Source of the DNA: Sclerurus mexicanus
Lineage: Eukaryota; Chordata; Aves; Passeriformes; Furnariidae
Assembly (NCBI GenBank): GCA_013396755.1
Contig: VWZF01002261.1
Location: forward strand, 1,364,001-1,428,000
DNA: 64,000 nt
Direction of reading: 5' to 3'
The notes under the pieces: generated by a model
The model's database searches: none
What the model was told of the DNA's origin: nothing
What the model saw: the letters and a program-made list of their open reading frames with translations, nothing else
Made by a program: the position numbers and the translations under genes
Part shown: in pieces, positions 25,929 to 37,440 of the stretch
How the letters are laid out: every line of letters starts with the position of its first letter
How positions within the stretch are numbered: position 1 is the stretch's first letter

Positions 25929-28008
25929 ACCTCGGCCACCAGAATATCTCCCTGTGTAAAGGTTTGCTGCAACATGATGATTTAGACATTTGTTCTTGGA
26001 CTGATTCCTGTTGTTACTCACTGGAAGTGCAATCAGCTTCTCAGAATTTTGTCTAGGCTTCCTTTAATGTCCAAGTGATGTGATCAAGATGTAAAGGTTT
26101 TGCGGCACTTAGCAATTTCTGAAATCTCTTTTTAGTGTTTTAAAACTAATCTCTCCATTGCAAACTCATGCAGGCATGAGTTTTGGCTTATAAACCATTG
26201 CATCTTGCCAAAAAGTGTTGCTATTCCTCACCTTTTAAATATAATTTGATCTTCTCACACGACTCTAACAATAAGATTTTTTGGTGGGCTGGCGACAATT
26301 GCAGAAAATAACAACTTAGCAAAAGGGAATGTAAAATGACTGATAATTTTGCAGAAAAAAATAGAAGCACATAACCTCTGAGGCTGTAGGGCAATCAGTG
26401 TCCTTGCCTAAAGCACATAAGCAAAACTGAGACTTTTCAAAACATTTTTGTTTCCCTCCCTATTACTTAATCTTATGAAATGCACACTTATTTTTGCCTT
26501 TGCTAATAACTTTTTCCTCATTAAAGGATGTTGCTGTCATCAGAGATTTTCATATGGCAGACTTGTTTCCAAATATTTATCAAAGGGGTAAAGAAATCCC
26601 TTCCAGACCTCCCCCTTGTTTGACTAATGCTTCTCTGCATAGCTGAGAACCCAGGAGCTACACCAAGTGCTGGATCCATTACCATATCCCTAGCTAGTTT
26701 AAACCTAACTTAGTAGCTTCATTCCATGACACTACAGCTTACAATTCAGATACAAGTCTGCAGCCCTTGGCAAGTCACTGTGAGAGCATCTCTTTAAAGG
26801 TAAAGAAAGCAGTAATGAGGAAATGTAGATTTTTTTGGACATTATCTGTATCACAAAGGAATCTCTGTCACTTAGCAACTGCTCCTGACAACTGTATTTT
26901 ATGATCATAGTGTTTTAGCATTGTGGCTGGTACTTATCAATACACCCCTGCTCCAAAAGTATCTTTGGGCATCTTGGTTTTGGATATAAAAGTCACATCA
27001 TTGCAGTGATGAAAACTCCTAAGCTTACCATACCATCACTGGACAGAAGAGGTAAGGCCATGAAAAACTCCATAAAATACGTGTGAGTTTTGAAGGAAAG
27101 TGTATTGTAATGGAGCCGTACACACACTATTTACAAATGTGATGGACTAATGCAGTCATTGCAAGTCATGTTCCAAGAAAAGGTAAAAAATACAGTACAA
27201 AACCAGATATTTTTTTCCCAGGAAGTCTGTCTTGTTTATCAACTGATATTTCCAAGTGAAGGGCATAAGTTTGTCCTGATATTGATCATATAGATTGTAT
27301 TTAAGCCAACTACTTTGGATATCTCAATTTCAAGAAATATCACTTTAAAAAGGATAAATCAATACAAAATTTGCCTCTGCAATCTGGAGCCCAAGATGGA
27401 ATTTATAATGTTCCAACTTACAGCCTGCCGGACTATTAGCATTAATTGCTTCCTGCAAATATTGCAAACAAAGCATATTAAGATTTCTTTTCTCCTTAGT
27501 ACAATCCTAACACCATCATCATTGAAAGTTGATATAAATTTTGTTGTTCTGTAGGCAGAATAGTAAAACACTGGAATTTAAACAAGCGTATTACAAGCAA
27601 TGTTCAGACTGCTAAACTTCTTTAATATTCCATACATATACAAATCATTCCCCCCTTTGTTTTCCCCAGTACTATAATGCTTAGAACCAATTTTTAAGAA
27701 AAAAATTGTCATATAACCCTTCCACACAGAATATATTAACTATACAGAATTGCAAGGATGTGCTTAAATATTCATCCAAAATTGTTATATAAACCAGAAT
27801 CAAAATATTATCACCCAAACAAAATATCTTTTGCATTACACTTTATAGGTACAACTGAAAAGATAGGAAGAAAATGTCATTGTTTCGTGCAAAAAAAATT
27901 ATAAAGTAGCTATTGTAATGCTGTAGCATTTTATATAGATCAATTTCTGTGATCAAATATGAAATAAAAAATTCATGCAAGATCCTGAGCATTCTACTGT
28001 ATGATTTA
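25928..28008. other. AT-rich noncoding stretch leading to the gap
   Basis: No gene is recognised; the longest frame is 90 codons and crosses the unresolved bases. A short near-palindrome lies at 26162-26183. The stretch 27600-28000 is especially AT-rich and ends in an A-run that abuts the gap. Confidence 0.55.
26162..26183. other. 22-bp near-perfect palindrome
   Basis: AAACTCATGC and GCATGAGTTT are exact reverse complements separated by AG. The symmetry would suit a dimeric DNA-binding protein, but I cannot match it to a specific factor. Confidence 0.7.
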
Positions 28009-28019
28009 AAAAAAAAAAA

Positions 28020-28030
28020 NNNNNNNNNNN
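28020..28030. other. Assembly gap (11 Ns)
   Basis: Eleven N bases interrupt an A-run on the left and an A/C-rich segment on the right. The low-complexity flanks suggest an unresolved homopolymer or A/C tract, so the true length may differ from 11. Any frame crossing it is unreliable. Confidence 0.98.
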
Positions 28031-28325
28031 CCAAAAAAAACCCAACACCCAAAACTAATGAAAAGGCAGCAATTGAAAATGCTTGGCAGCTTGTGGCATA
28101 ACAGACTATACTCAAACATCACCTTCTTCAGGCTGCACTTCCAAACTGCTAATCCGATACTGAAAAAGACATGGCACAATTCTGTCTAAAACTTCACCCT
28201 CTGCTGCCATTCCTGCCTCCAAAGAAGTGGGATTTGGAGCAGGTTTTCAAAGTGACCACATTGGCTAAGAAGGACTGGAGAGAATCCCAAAGTTGAAATT
28301 CTTGCTGCAGAAAGACTTGCCAGCA

Positions 28326-28350
28326 TAGGTTCCCTGTGCCAGGGAACCTA
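28326..28350. other. Perfect 11-bp inverted repeat with 3-nt loop
   Basis: TAGGTTCCCTG (28326-28336) and CAGGGAACCTA (28340-28350) are perfect reverse complements separated by TGC. As DNA this is a tight cruciform-capable palindrome; as RNA it is a short stable hairpin. No known element is recognised. Confidence 0.8.
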
Positions 28351-31300
28351 GTTATGTATCCTCTGTGGCTCCAAGGAGACAGACCTCCTCTCACCATTGT
28401 GCAGCTTCCAAGCCACTCACTTTGTTACATTTTTCAGAAACAATCCACTCCACCACTATCAAACAGCTGTCCAATACACACTTAAAAGCACAGTGCTCTT
28501 AAAGTGTGGGTTAGCACTTGCTGATTCCCTTGTCTCTAAGATTGTATGGAAATGCAGCTTTCTGACGTGTAGCACTAACAAAGGTACCTGTCACAGGTGT
28601 TCTGAACAGGACACCACCTGAGAAAAGTGTTGTTCTTTATTGGATGAGCAAGCACAGTTTACAAGCTTCTGGAACTTCCTGTGCCTGTCTTTCCCTCCAA
28701 ATTACCATGTTATTTGGCAAACTGAGTCACACAGTCTTTGAGATGCACCATTTGTTACCCCAGATCTACCATTATCCTCTCTACTTCTCGGTTTCAGTTC
28801 TTGGCTTACTCTATTCCCCATTCAGTCCTAGGTCTGACTCGTGATAATGAAGCAAGAGGAAAGAAGGGGAGAATATTATCAGCAGTCTGTGACACTCTTC
28901 TGCCGTTTGGGTTTTTTTCCCCTTAAATACCCATGCTCTCATCCATAGGGGAGATTAGGTGGAACTTTGTGGCCCAAGAGTGACTTTCCTTTTAGCAGAG
29001 AAATTACCTTTTTTTTTTTTTTTTTTTCTGTTTAGGCTCTCAGCAAGAAATGACTGAAAGCTTAGTCATTCCTGGCTACTCATATTCAAATGCACTATGT
29101 AGGGTCTGAAGTTCAATGCTGCTGATAAAAATGGTCATTAACAGTACTATTGTAATCCTTATAATCTTAGATTTTTACAAATTCATTTGTGACTTTAATA
29201 AATTTGAAGGGATTACAGGCACTTTTATATATATGTGGTTTAAGAATAAAGATGCTGAATATTTGATTCTTGTTTTACTAACTGAAAATCTAGGCTAATT
29301 GAAGAAACTTCTAAGAATTTCTACTTCCCTTTAAGAAGAATTCTGGACAAAAGAAAATGGCTTTTATCCCCAAAATCTGTATTTAGCATTTCCATACCCA
29401 AACACATCCTCTGAAATTGCATAGCTGCTACATTGTTTTTCTCTTCAGTATGCTATAATTCACATACTGTTTAGGAGAAAATGAAAATATTAGTAACTGT
29501 GATTGAGATGTTTTGCAAGTTTGGCAGCAGTTTTAATTGTGTACTGCTGTATATCTACTCTAGATGGTACTCTTAAGGAAGTTAAAGAATTAATAAATTG
29601 CCTGTCTAGAAGGTAAGGGGAGGTGTGGGAAGAAACATTCTGGGAAGGAGCCGTAGCAGGTAATACTTAACGTATCTGCTTCCCAAGCCCATCTCTTTCT
29701 TTCTGGTTCTTCTTGTAGAGATTCATTGATGGAAAAAGTCAAACCTGACAAACTGATAAAGGAGAAGTTGCTGCTCAAGAATTCACACCCCACACACACC
29801 AGCAGAGGCTTTATCTGCTGGGACTAGAGTCTTTTTGCAGTGGACAGAGCAGCAGCTCAGCTTGAGCTGGATGCCTCCAGAGAGGGACCCAGAACAAAGA
29901 AATCCCTGGGGGTTTATGCCCTTACAGTCTGTGAACAGGTTCTTCAAGGGCGCTGCATGCATCTCTTGGTCCAATGGTGATTTTTGCTCTGGGGTCTTCT
30001 AACACCCCACTGTATCATTTCTGGATCCTCCATGCAGGCAGGCCAGCCTCATTCTCATCTTGAGCTGCAGCTCTGCTCAACATTGGTATGTTCAATTCCC
30101 TACAGTGTTCACTACAACTGGTATTGAATGTCACAGGGAATAATCAAAAGAGAAATATTGCAACATTTCATTCGGAAGGGATGTAGCAGGCAGGTAGGTG
30201 TCTGCTTTTTTCTCATCTGCACTGTCAGGGTTTTGGTCAGAAGCCTGGCCACTCTCCTTGGTATCTGGCATTGCTGAGCAGTGAGGAGGCAGAGACCTCC
30301 AGGTGTTTCACAAAAACAGTCCCTTGCTATGTTTTAGAAAAGCTTTCAAAATTTTATTAACTCTCCGAAAATTAAAACAAATCTACTGGGGCAGGTCGCT
30401 GGAGGTGTTTTAATTCAGCCCTGTAAATGGTGAGAACCACATTTTGTTGTGTTAAATTTGTTGAATAGGTTAAGGGTACAGATGGATTGGTCAGTCTGTC
30501 CATCTACCTATCAATTTGTCCTATCAATCTGAATTTCCTACTGGTTGGACTGAAGTGGACTTGTGCAAGTGCTCTGTTGCAGTGAGAATAGAAATTTCTA
30601 ATGATCTGTAATATTTTGTTGCCAGCCAAAGCTCCAATTTTAATAAATTCCCTATGGAGAATGTTGGTATTTTCCAAGCATTTCTATGACATACAAATTT
30701 ATTTTGTATTCTGAGGTGTGTCCAAGATCATTGTTTTTTGGGTTTTTTTTAGCATTGTTAGATCCCTATCTGTAAATATATTGACTCAAACTTGTGGGCA
30801 TGGACTGAGAACAGGGTTTTCTTAATCCATTTTTGAAAAGGCTTTAACTAATAATACTCTGACATTATTTTGACAAGGGAATTTAGACTGAGTCCCTTCT
30901 AGCTTTGGGATTGATTGAAGTAGTTTCCCCTGAAGCATAAAGCATGTCTCAAGCCACTTTAGAAGTAAGAAGTTCTGAATTCTGAACATAAAATACTCTT
31001 CATTAAAACAGTGGCAAATCCATCTGCACCTGATACTTTTCCAGCACCAGTTGTGACAGTTGTATTGAGGTTTTTTCCTGCCTCCCAAAGACTTTTTTTT
31101 TCTGTTAAAAAAAGAAAAGTAAATAAAATCACAAACATCTGCACTGATTCAGCTGAGTGTGGCATAAAACTTCTGAAGTCAGTGCAGTATTATTTCTATT
31201 CAAACCAGCAATCACTTTTATTTAGTAGTTTTTTTGGATAAGCACACAAAACAGCAACTTGCGAGGCCCTACACCACACTCCCCTGAAAACTCTTTGAGG

Positions 31301-33730
31301 AAAAATAGGCCAAATTTTGGTCTTTCAGACTTGCATTAATAAACATCCATAGTTCCTTCAAGGAAAAGACCAATGTATATCATAAACGAAAGCTTTGTTT
31401 TCTCTAACTTTGACATTTATATTTATGTAATAAATAGATATATGCGAAAGGATACCTACCAGTTCAAAAATGTGTTGCTTGCCTACAAAAATATCAAAGA
31501 AGGGTCTGTCAAAGCCTCTGAAATTCCAGGTACAAATGCAGACTGAGGGTATGATAGATTACTAAGTGGAAACAAACAGGGTATGTCTAATAGGCTAAAC
31601 CTTGCTGCAGAACAAGATCTTTGAAAGTAAATTGCTCTCATGAAGCAGCCATCCTTTCTTTTAGTTAATTCCTGAGATCCTATGAAGTAGCATGGATCAC
31701 AGTAGGCAGTCTGCACTACAGGAAGGGAAGAGATCCTGAGCTCTAGGGCTACACACCATCAGGGAGAGGTAGGCTCAGTCCCTACATGGCAAACAGGCTC
31801 TTGTGTGAATTCAACATGGGAAGAAGAACTGGCTTTTTTCAATTACATCACACATATGGAAGGAAATACCCTGCGGCATCCAGGTTTGAAAAAAAGGTGC
31901 GAGTAAATCAGATCAGGCACAGTTACTGGAAAAGAGGAGCTTATCAGATCCTGCCTCAGTGAACTGGGCTTACCATCCTGAGCTGACTTCATGTCTAGAA
32001 GAACTTATCTGATGGCTTCCTTTAGTTCGTGTTCTTTTTTCTCTTTGTTGTTTCAGCAATTGTCTGTCCCCTCCTCTGTGCATGAAAAACACCTGTTCCA
32101 CAGCTTCACCTCTAGTCCTCTGCAATCTACCTCCCTCACACCTAACTCCTAAAGCATGGCCATTTCAACCATCTAAACACTGGTCTGTTTTCTTCCCCCA
32201 CTTCATGGTGTTACTTAGACTTTCCCCATTCCAGAGGGCATATGGAATTGTTGGCATCATTGGTCACTAACAGAGGAATGGATCAGCATCTTGTAACATA
32301 CTTAAAATTGAGCTTGCACAGAAGGCGGCAAAAATAATTCTTTACATAAAAATGAGATCTGAAAGGATAATAATGTAAATAATAACATAATTGAAAAAAA
32401 AATGGAAAAAAGTAATAATCCCAGAAAAAGGGTACATAACCATGACCATTGAACACCGTCCCTGCTCAATCCATTGCTACAATCTAGTCAGAATAGGGAA
32501 TAGAGCTGCTCCACTAAACATGACCTAGTCCCAGGTGAAGCAGCAATATATCACACAGTAAGTAATAAATCCATTAACACGGAGGGCTTGGAGGAAGAAT
32601 GTATTGGGTTACTCATAGGAAGCAGAGAACTCCAGCTACCCTTTTCACTTCAGAGATCCAGCTGGAAAATGTAATCAGGTGAAAAGTGTTCCAGTAATTG
32701 AGCTGCAAGCTTACCGGCAGAATGTCTCTTACATTCCTCAATATGGGACAAGGGGTGGCATTTTCAAAAACTTGAACATCTTTCACATGGCATTGAAAAG
32801 ACACAAGTCACTGTGGCAATATCAGAGCTAGCCATTGCAGTTTATTCTAAACAATATTCATTCAGGACAGGAGCGAGCTAAGTCTATTAGGAGACTGTTA
32901 GTGATTTATTTGCTTTTTTTACAGAGTCATGTAGCGGGGAAAGGCAGCTAATCTTATTGGACTCCATTAAGGAAGTCTCTTCAGGCTTCAGACAGCCATG
33001 CATCCCCACCTGGCCTTCACAAGCAACATGACTGGAAATTTCTTGTAGTGTTCAAGGCCTATTTGCATAAGCATGGAAGCAGACTTGCATTAATACCTGT
33101 ATTAAGGGCCTAAAAAACCCTGATCACGTCATTAGACATGCTCCCTGGACATTTTTGTGCATCAGAAATATCTCCTGATCACCTCCTTTATTTCTGTCAC
33201 ATCCATGATAGTTTTAATAACAGTTTTATAGTACAGCTGAAGTCAGAGTGAGAAGACTTGTTTTTTTAATTGATTCTTTTTTTTTTTCTTTTCTGAAAGA
33301 GGAAATGGAAGAGCTTTAAATGTATCTAATAGCATCTGACTTCCAAAGATATTACTCTTAAACCTTCAGGGTTTAAGATATAGGAAGGAAACTGGGATGA
33401 TTATAGGCAGGATTTGCATAGGAGAGGTAGTGAAGTCTGGATTCATTTTGTCATCTATTTAAGACCTAGAATGATAATTCTGTACTTCTCACAGCCCAGG
33501 ATTACAATTGAAAGTGTTTTATACATCCAAAAATTGCACCACCAAACTAGTAAGTAGAAGCAGTGGAGTTGTAGGACAGCTGTGCCCCCTTATCAGAGGA
33601 AAGGCTTGTTTTGTGAGAGCTATGGGGTTTTCTGAGTTTGCTTGTCTTTTTGCAGCCCAGAGAAACCAGGTTTAAATTGTGAAAACACACCAGGAGACTT
33701 GCAAGGTGAGGATGGCTGCGTGCCAGCAAG
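28351..33730. other. Noncoding stretch
   Basis: No gene is recognised; no frame exceeds 90 codons and none resembles a family. There is a T19 run at 29009-29027. The part from about 32930 to 33200 has mixed composition with an exact octamer motif ATTTGCAT at 33061-33068 and looks more constrained than its surroundings, but that is only an impression from the sequence. Confidence 0.5.
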
Positions 33731-35450
33731 TGCATTTCTACCTCATGAAAGATAAAAGCGCTGGCCCTTCCTTGGCCGAGCTGCTCTAACAGGTGAGCTC
33801 CCTTAAAAGCAGGAGCTGATTTCTGCTGCCCACTCGTGACACCGTATCAGGCACCACCCAAGCCCTGCGAGCCCCCTCATCACAGGCATTGAAGGTGGGC
33901 GGCTCTGCTCTGATGCAGCAGTAGGGTTCCAGCCAGGCTACAGGGGCTGCCCTTCCCAGCAAGGCTCTCCCAACACTGACCCCCCATGGGTCTCCCTTAA
34001 CAAAGCTTTTTGAAATATTTTTAGCAACCTAAAACAGAAAGCAGAAATCAAGGTTCTGGACAGTTTTTGTTGCTAACATTGATCTAGGTCTGAACATTTG
34101 TGGGAATCCATGACAGATACTCATAATTTATTGGAACGTGGCTCTTCAGCAGTGTAAAAAACCTATTTACCTTTCCTAATTATAAAAAGCTGATAATACC
34201 TGTTATCAATTACATGTCAGTAAGAAATCAACATTTGCTGGTAGTTGTGGTGCAGTGGTTTGTCTTTTTAAAAATTACATAAGCTTTTAATCAGATCCGC
34301 CTTAACCTGCTTTTTATTCCAGCAACTTTTCGGTGAAATCCAGACATCCCAATAGTATTTGGGATCCAGCAGTGCATAAGCATCCTCACAGGAATTCAGC
34401 TCCCCTTAGAGTCTACATGAACGAAAAAATGAGTTTGGCAGCATTTGAGCAATACATTCATGAATTCCTTTGAAATGGGAATTCCAGTATAATTCAGCAT
34501 GATTGTAAATGCTCTAAAATGTGTAAGCCTAAATGGCAAAGGGAATTGTATACTGTAGTTAGTGATAAATGTTCCATGCAACATACAGGGTTTAGCTGCC
34601 CCACTTACCCAATGCTCAGTGGAATTAAGTAGTTAAATTTATGTGCATAGTACTGAAACTGTAATGCTGAGTGTCAACCTCGGACCTGTTTTTCTGCTAA
34701 AGCATAATAAAAATACCAGTGGAAAAACTGTCCCAAGCCTCAGTCTGGTAAAAGGACTGCAAGTCAAGCAGAAAATGTAAAACATCTCTGGTTTTCCTGC
34801 CCAACCTGTCAGAGCCCAATCTGTTGTGACAGTGCAGGAGGCACAGCCTGAAAGCACATTGGGGAAGGGGTCACGGCTTAGGCTCCTCTCTTTTTGACAG
34901 AGGTGAAAGTCTCAGCACACGGTGTGCCTGCCTGCTCTAACAGAGTGGATTTTTAACAAACCATCAAAGGCAGAGGTGGGACGCAGTGGGTTTCCTGTCC
35001 CCTGGGAGGTTCCAAGTTGGCTGCTGTCATTCTTTCTGGTCTGGAAGTTCTCTCAATTTCCTAATAAGCCTCTGAATGTACTTATTTGTCCTTGGTGAAG
35101 ACAGAACGGTACTAACTGTAGAGAAGAACTCTTCCTCACCTCTCAGTTTACTACTTCTGAAGCTGCTTATGGTGGTAAGGAGAAGGTAAAGCAGGCTGTG
35201 TAATTGCCTGTTCCTGGGGGCAGGGCTGAGCAGCTCAGCACAGCAGGGCAGCAGGATCTGTCCTCACCTGCCCCAGCCAAAGCACAGGGAGTTGCTGCTA
35301 AGCTTGAATGAATGTTGGAGGGAATCAGTCTGGGTGACACGTGGGACTGTCCTGGAAAGACCACCACAGAAGAGCACAGCAGGAGGAACTTGAAACACCT
35401 GCTCTGAAGTAGAAAGGCTCCTTAATTGCTGACATAAAAAAGGGAAAGAG
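33731..35450. other. GC-richer patch
   Basis: This stretch has visibly higher G+C than the rest of the window, particularly 33750-33990 and 34880-35300, with a modest number of CpGs. It is not dense enough to call a CpG island by eye. A palindromic E-box CACGTG sits at 35338-35343. No open frame of note occurs. Confidence 0.5.
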
Positions 35451-35558
35451 CTGCACCTGTGTGGGGAAAGGTGGGGCCATCTCAGGTGTTCCCAATCTCT
35501 GATGCTGCACCTCTATGGGGAAAGGTGGGGCCATCTCAGGTGTTCTCAATCTCTGATG
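35451..35558 (+). repeat. 54-bp tandem duplication (two copies)
   Basis: The unit starting CTGCACCT at 35451-35504 is repeated head-to-tail at 35505-35558 with three mismatches (51 of 54 identical). Because 54 is a multiple of three, conceptual frames through it on both strands repeat an 18-residue block. That is a by-product and not evidence of coding. High identity suggests a fairly recent duplication. Confidence 0.9.
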
Positions 35559-37329
35559 ATGAGATAGGTGGGGCTGGGAGCACCTTTTATTTGCACACTG
35601 CTGCTAGCTTCTCTTTTTCCTCAGAAATGTGCTTGTTTGAGGACGAGAAATTACTCTTAAAGCTGGGAATAGTCCTACGTGGAGCTACGTTTCGCTGAGG
35701 GTGAGTCACTGTCTATGGAATTCTTTGTCTTTTTCTGTAATGGCCAAGAGACTGTGAAACTCCTGAGTCAGAGACTTAAGGAGATGAAAGATCGGAAAAT
35801 GCTAAAATGAAGTGCATTGTTCTGGCTGTTTTGGGTTTTCTGGAATGTGACATGTTAGGGAGAAGATAAAGCTGCTGATTATAAACAACAGACACATATT
35901 CTACAGTGTTTGAGAGGGTGTTTATGTTCAGGGGTACCAATTTCTCTGCTGCTGTGCTTGAATAGTGAGTTTTCCAACTGTACCTGAAAAGTTCTAGCTC
36001 TGTAAAGCATGACCAAATAAATGCATGCATCATGTATCTGGAGTGCTAACAACTGCAGCTGTATGTCCGTTATAACCTGTTTATTTGGCACCACCCCCTG
36101 ACCTGACTTTGCTCCTTTAGCTGAGGAGCTTGCTGGAGTTTCAAGTTAACGCTTAACAAATCTAGTTCAATAGGAACAGACCTCAAACATCTTGGGAACA
36201 AAATTGTAAAAATATGGCAGGTTTGTATTGATTGCTGTAAGACTCCATATAAAATATGGGGAAAGGGAGATACATAATTTAACTGAAACTTGCTATAATA
36301 GAGTCTCAGGAGCAGGTTTGAGTGGCCCTTGGGAGGCCTGTAGCCTCTGGCAGGGAGCCTGATAGATACCAGCATCAAAAGGGAGAATATGTTTCCCTTT
36401 CCCTACTGACTCCCTTGCTTCAGTTTTCTCAGAAACAATGTCTTCTTAGTTCTGCTATTGCAGTATTCCGTTCTTTGCTTTTACTTCTGTGGCTGGGTCA
36501 TAGGGGTCTTCTTTCTTGGTTTTCTTTCCCTTGGGGGAAAAAAAAGAAAACAAACTCCTAGTATCTCCAAATTATTAACATATCTCTTTGTTTGTGTTTG
36601 ACTAGGGTGTTCACAGGCTGCCTTTATTTTCCATCCTTAACTCATGTATGTGCAAGAGTGCTTCACTTGTGTACTTTCTCAGCCTGAAACTGAAGTTTGT
36701 GTTGAAGTGCTTTAAAAGCCTAAACCACTATTTTTCTGTTTGATAAGATAAATAAGGACTAGAATCAAAATGTGTATCAAGAGCTACTGGCTCAAATAGG
36801 CCCTGCATTTCTGTGCAAGGACATGGACTTCTTTTTCTACTGTCTCAGGAGATAAACAGGTTTGAGCAGAAGTTGAAATGTAAGAAGTATTAGCATTTTA
36901 ATAGGATTTTCCCCCCCCAGATTTGGAATAGAAGTTGAAACTTTTAAGTCCACTAAAAATGTTTCCTAAAACTTAAAAATGAGGATGCTTATTTTGGATT
37001 TTGAATCCTTGATTGAAACAGAAATACTTTGTTTCAATTTTAGATGATCTGTATTTTCAGCCTTAAAAAAAAAGTCTGTGTTAAGTCTTTCAATGTGAAG
37101 TTTATTGCAACAGTTTGAATTTCTGAATTTAAATGTGAGGTTGCTGATGATTTGCAGCCAAACTGAGAACAGAGGGCATTCTGAATGAAATACAAAATGT
37201 TTTGTGCTGTTAGAGGCCACATACTTTTACTTTGAGATAGCACAAGAACTTATGTGACATTGTGTAGTGAATGTGCCATAATCAACAGTAAAAACTAAGT
37301 AGCTTTGGTGGGAGGGGAGGAAGGGCAGC

Positions 37330-37440
37330 TATAAATGTAGCAATATTTGGGGGAAGAACAGAGGAGACTGTCACAGGTATGAGCACAGTGATGGATTCTG
37401 AGAGGTATCCGAAGTGCAAAGCACCTCCTGACAGGTGAGT
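37330..37440 (+). promoter_or_regulatory. Possible TATA promoter with short first coding exon
   Basis: TATAAAT lies at 37330-37336. About 49 bases downstream, ATG at 37379 and an in-frame ATG at 37391 (G at -3 and +4) open a frame reading MSTVMDSERYPKCKAPPD before a consensus splice donor, CAG|GTGAGT, with the exon ending at 37434. The order and spacing would suit a small first exon. Against it, each motif is common enough to occur by chance in 64 kb, I recognise no protein from the 18 residues, and no downstream exon was identified. Treat as a hypothesis. Confidence 0.2.

Noticed and set aside
25536..26056. 161- and 145-codon opposing frames
   Set aside because: Both run through the (GT)17 tract, which removes stops in several frames. 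The protein is dominated by Thr-His or Val-Cys repeats and shows no family resemblance.
33045..33060. CR1-like GTGTTCAAGGCC
   Set aside because: Only about 12 bases resemble CR1, and neither flank continues the consensus.
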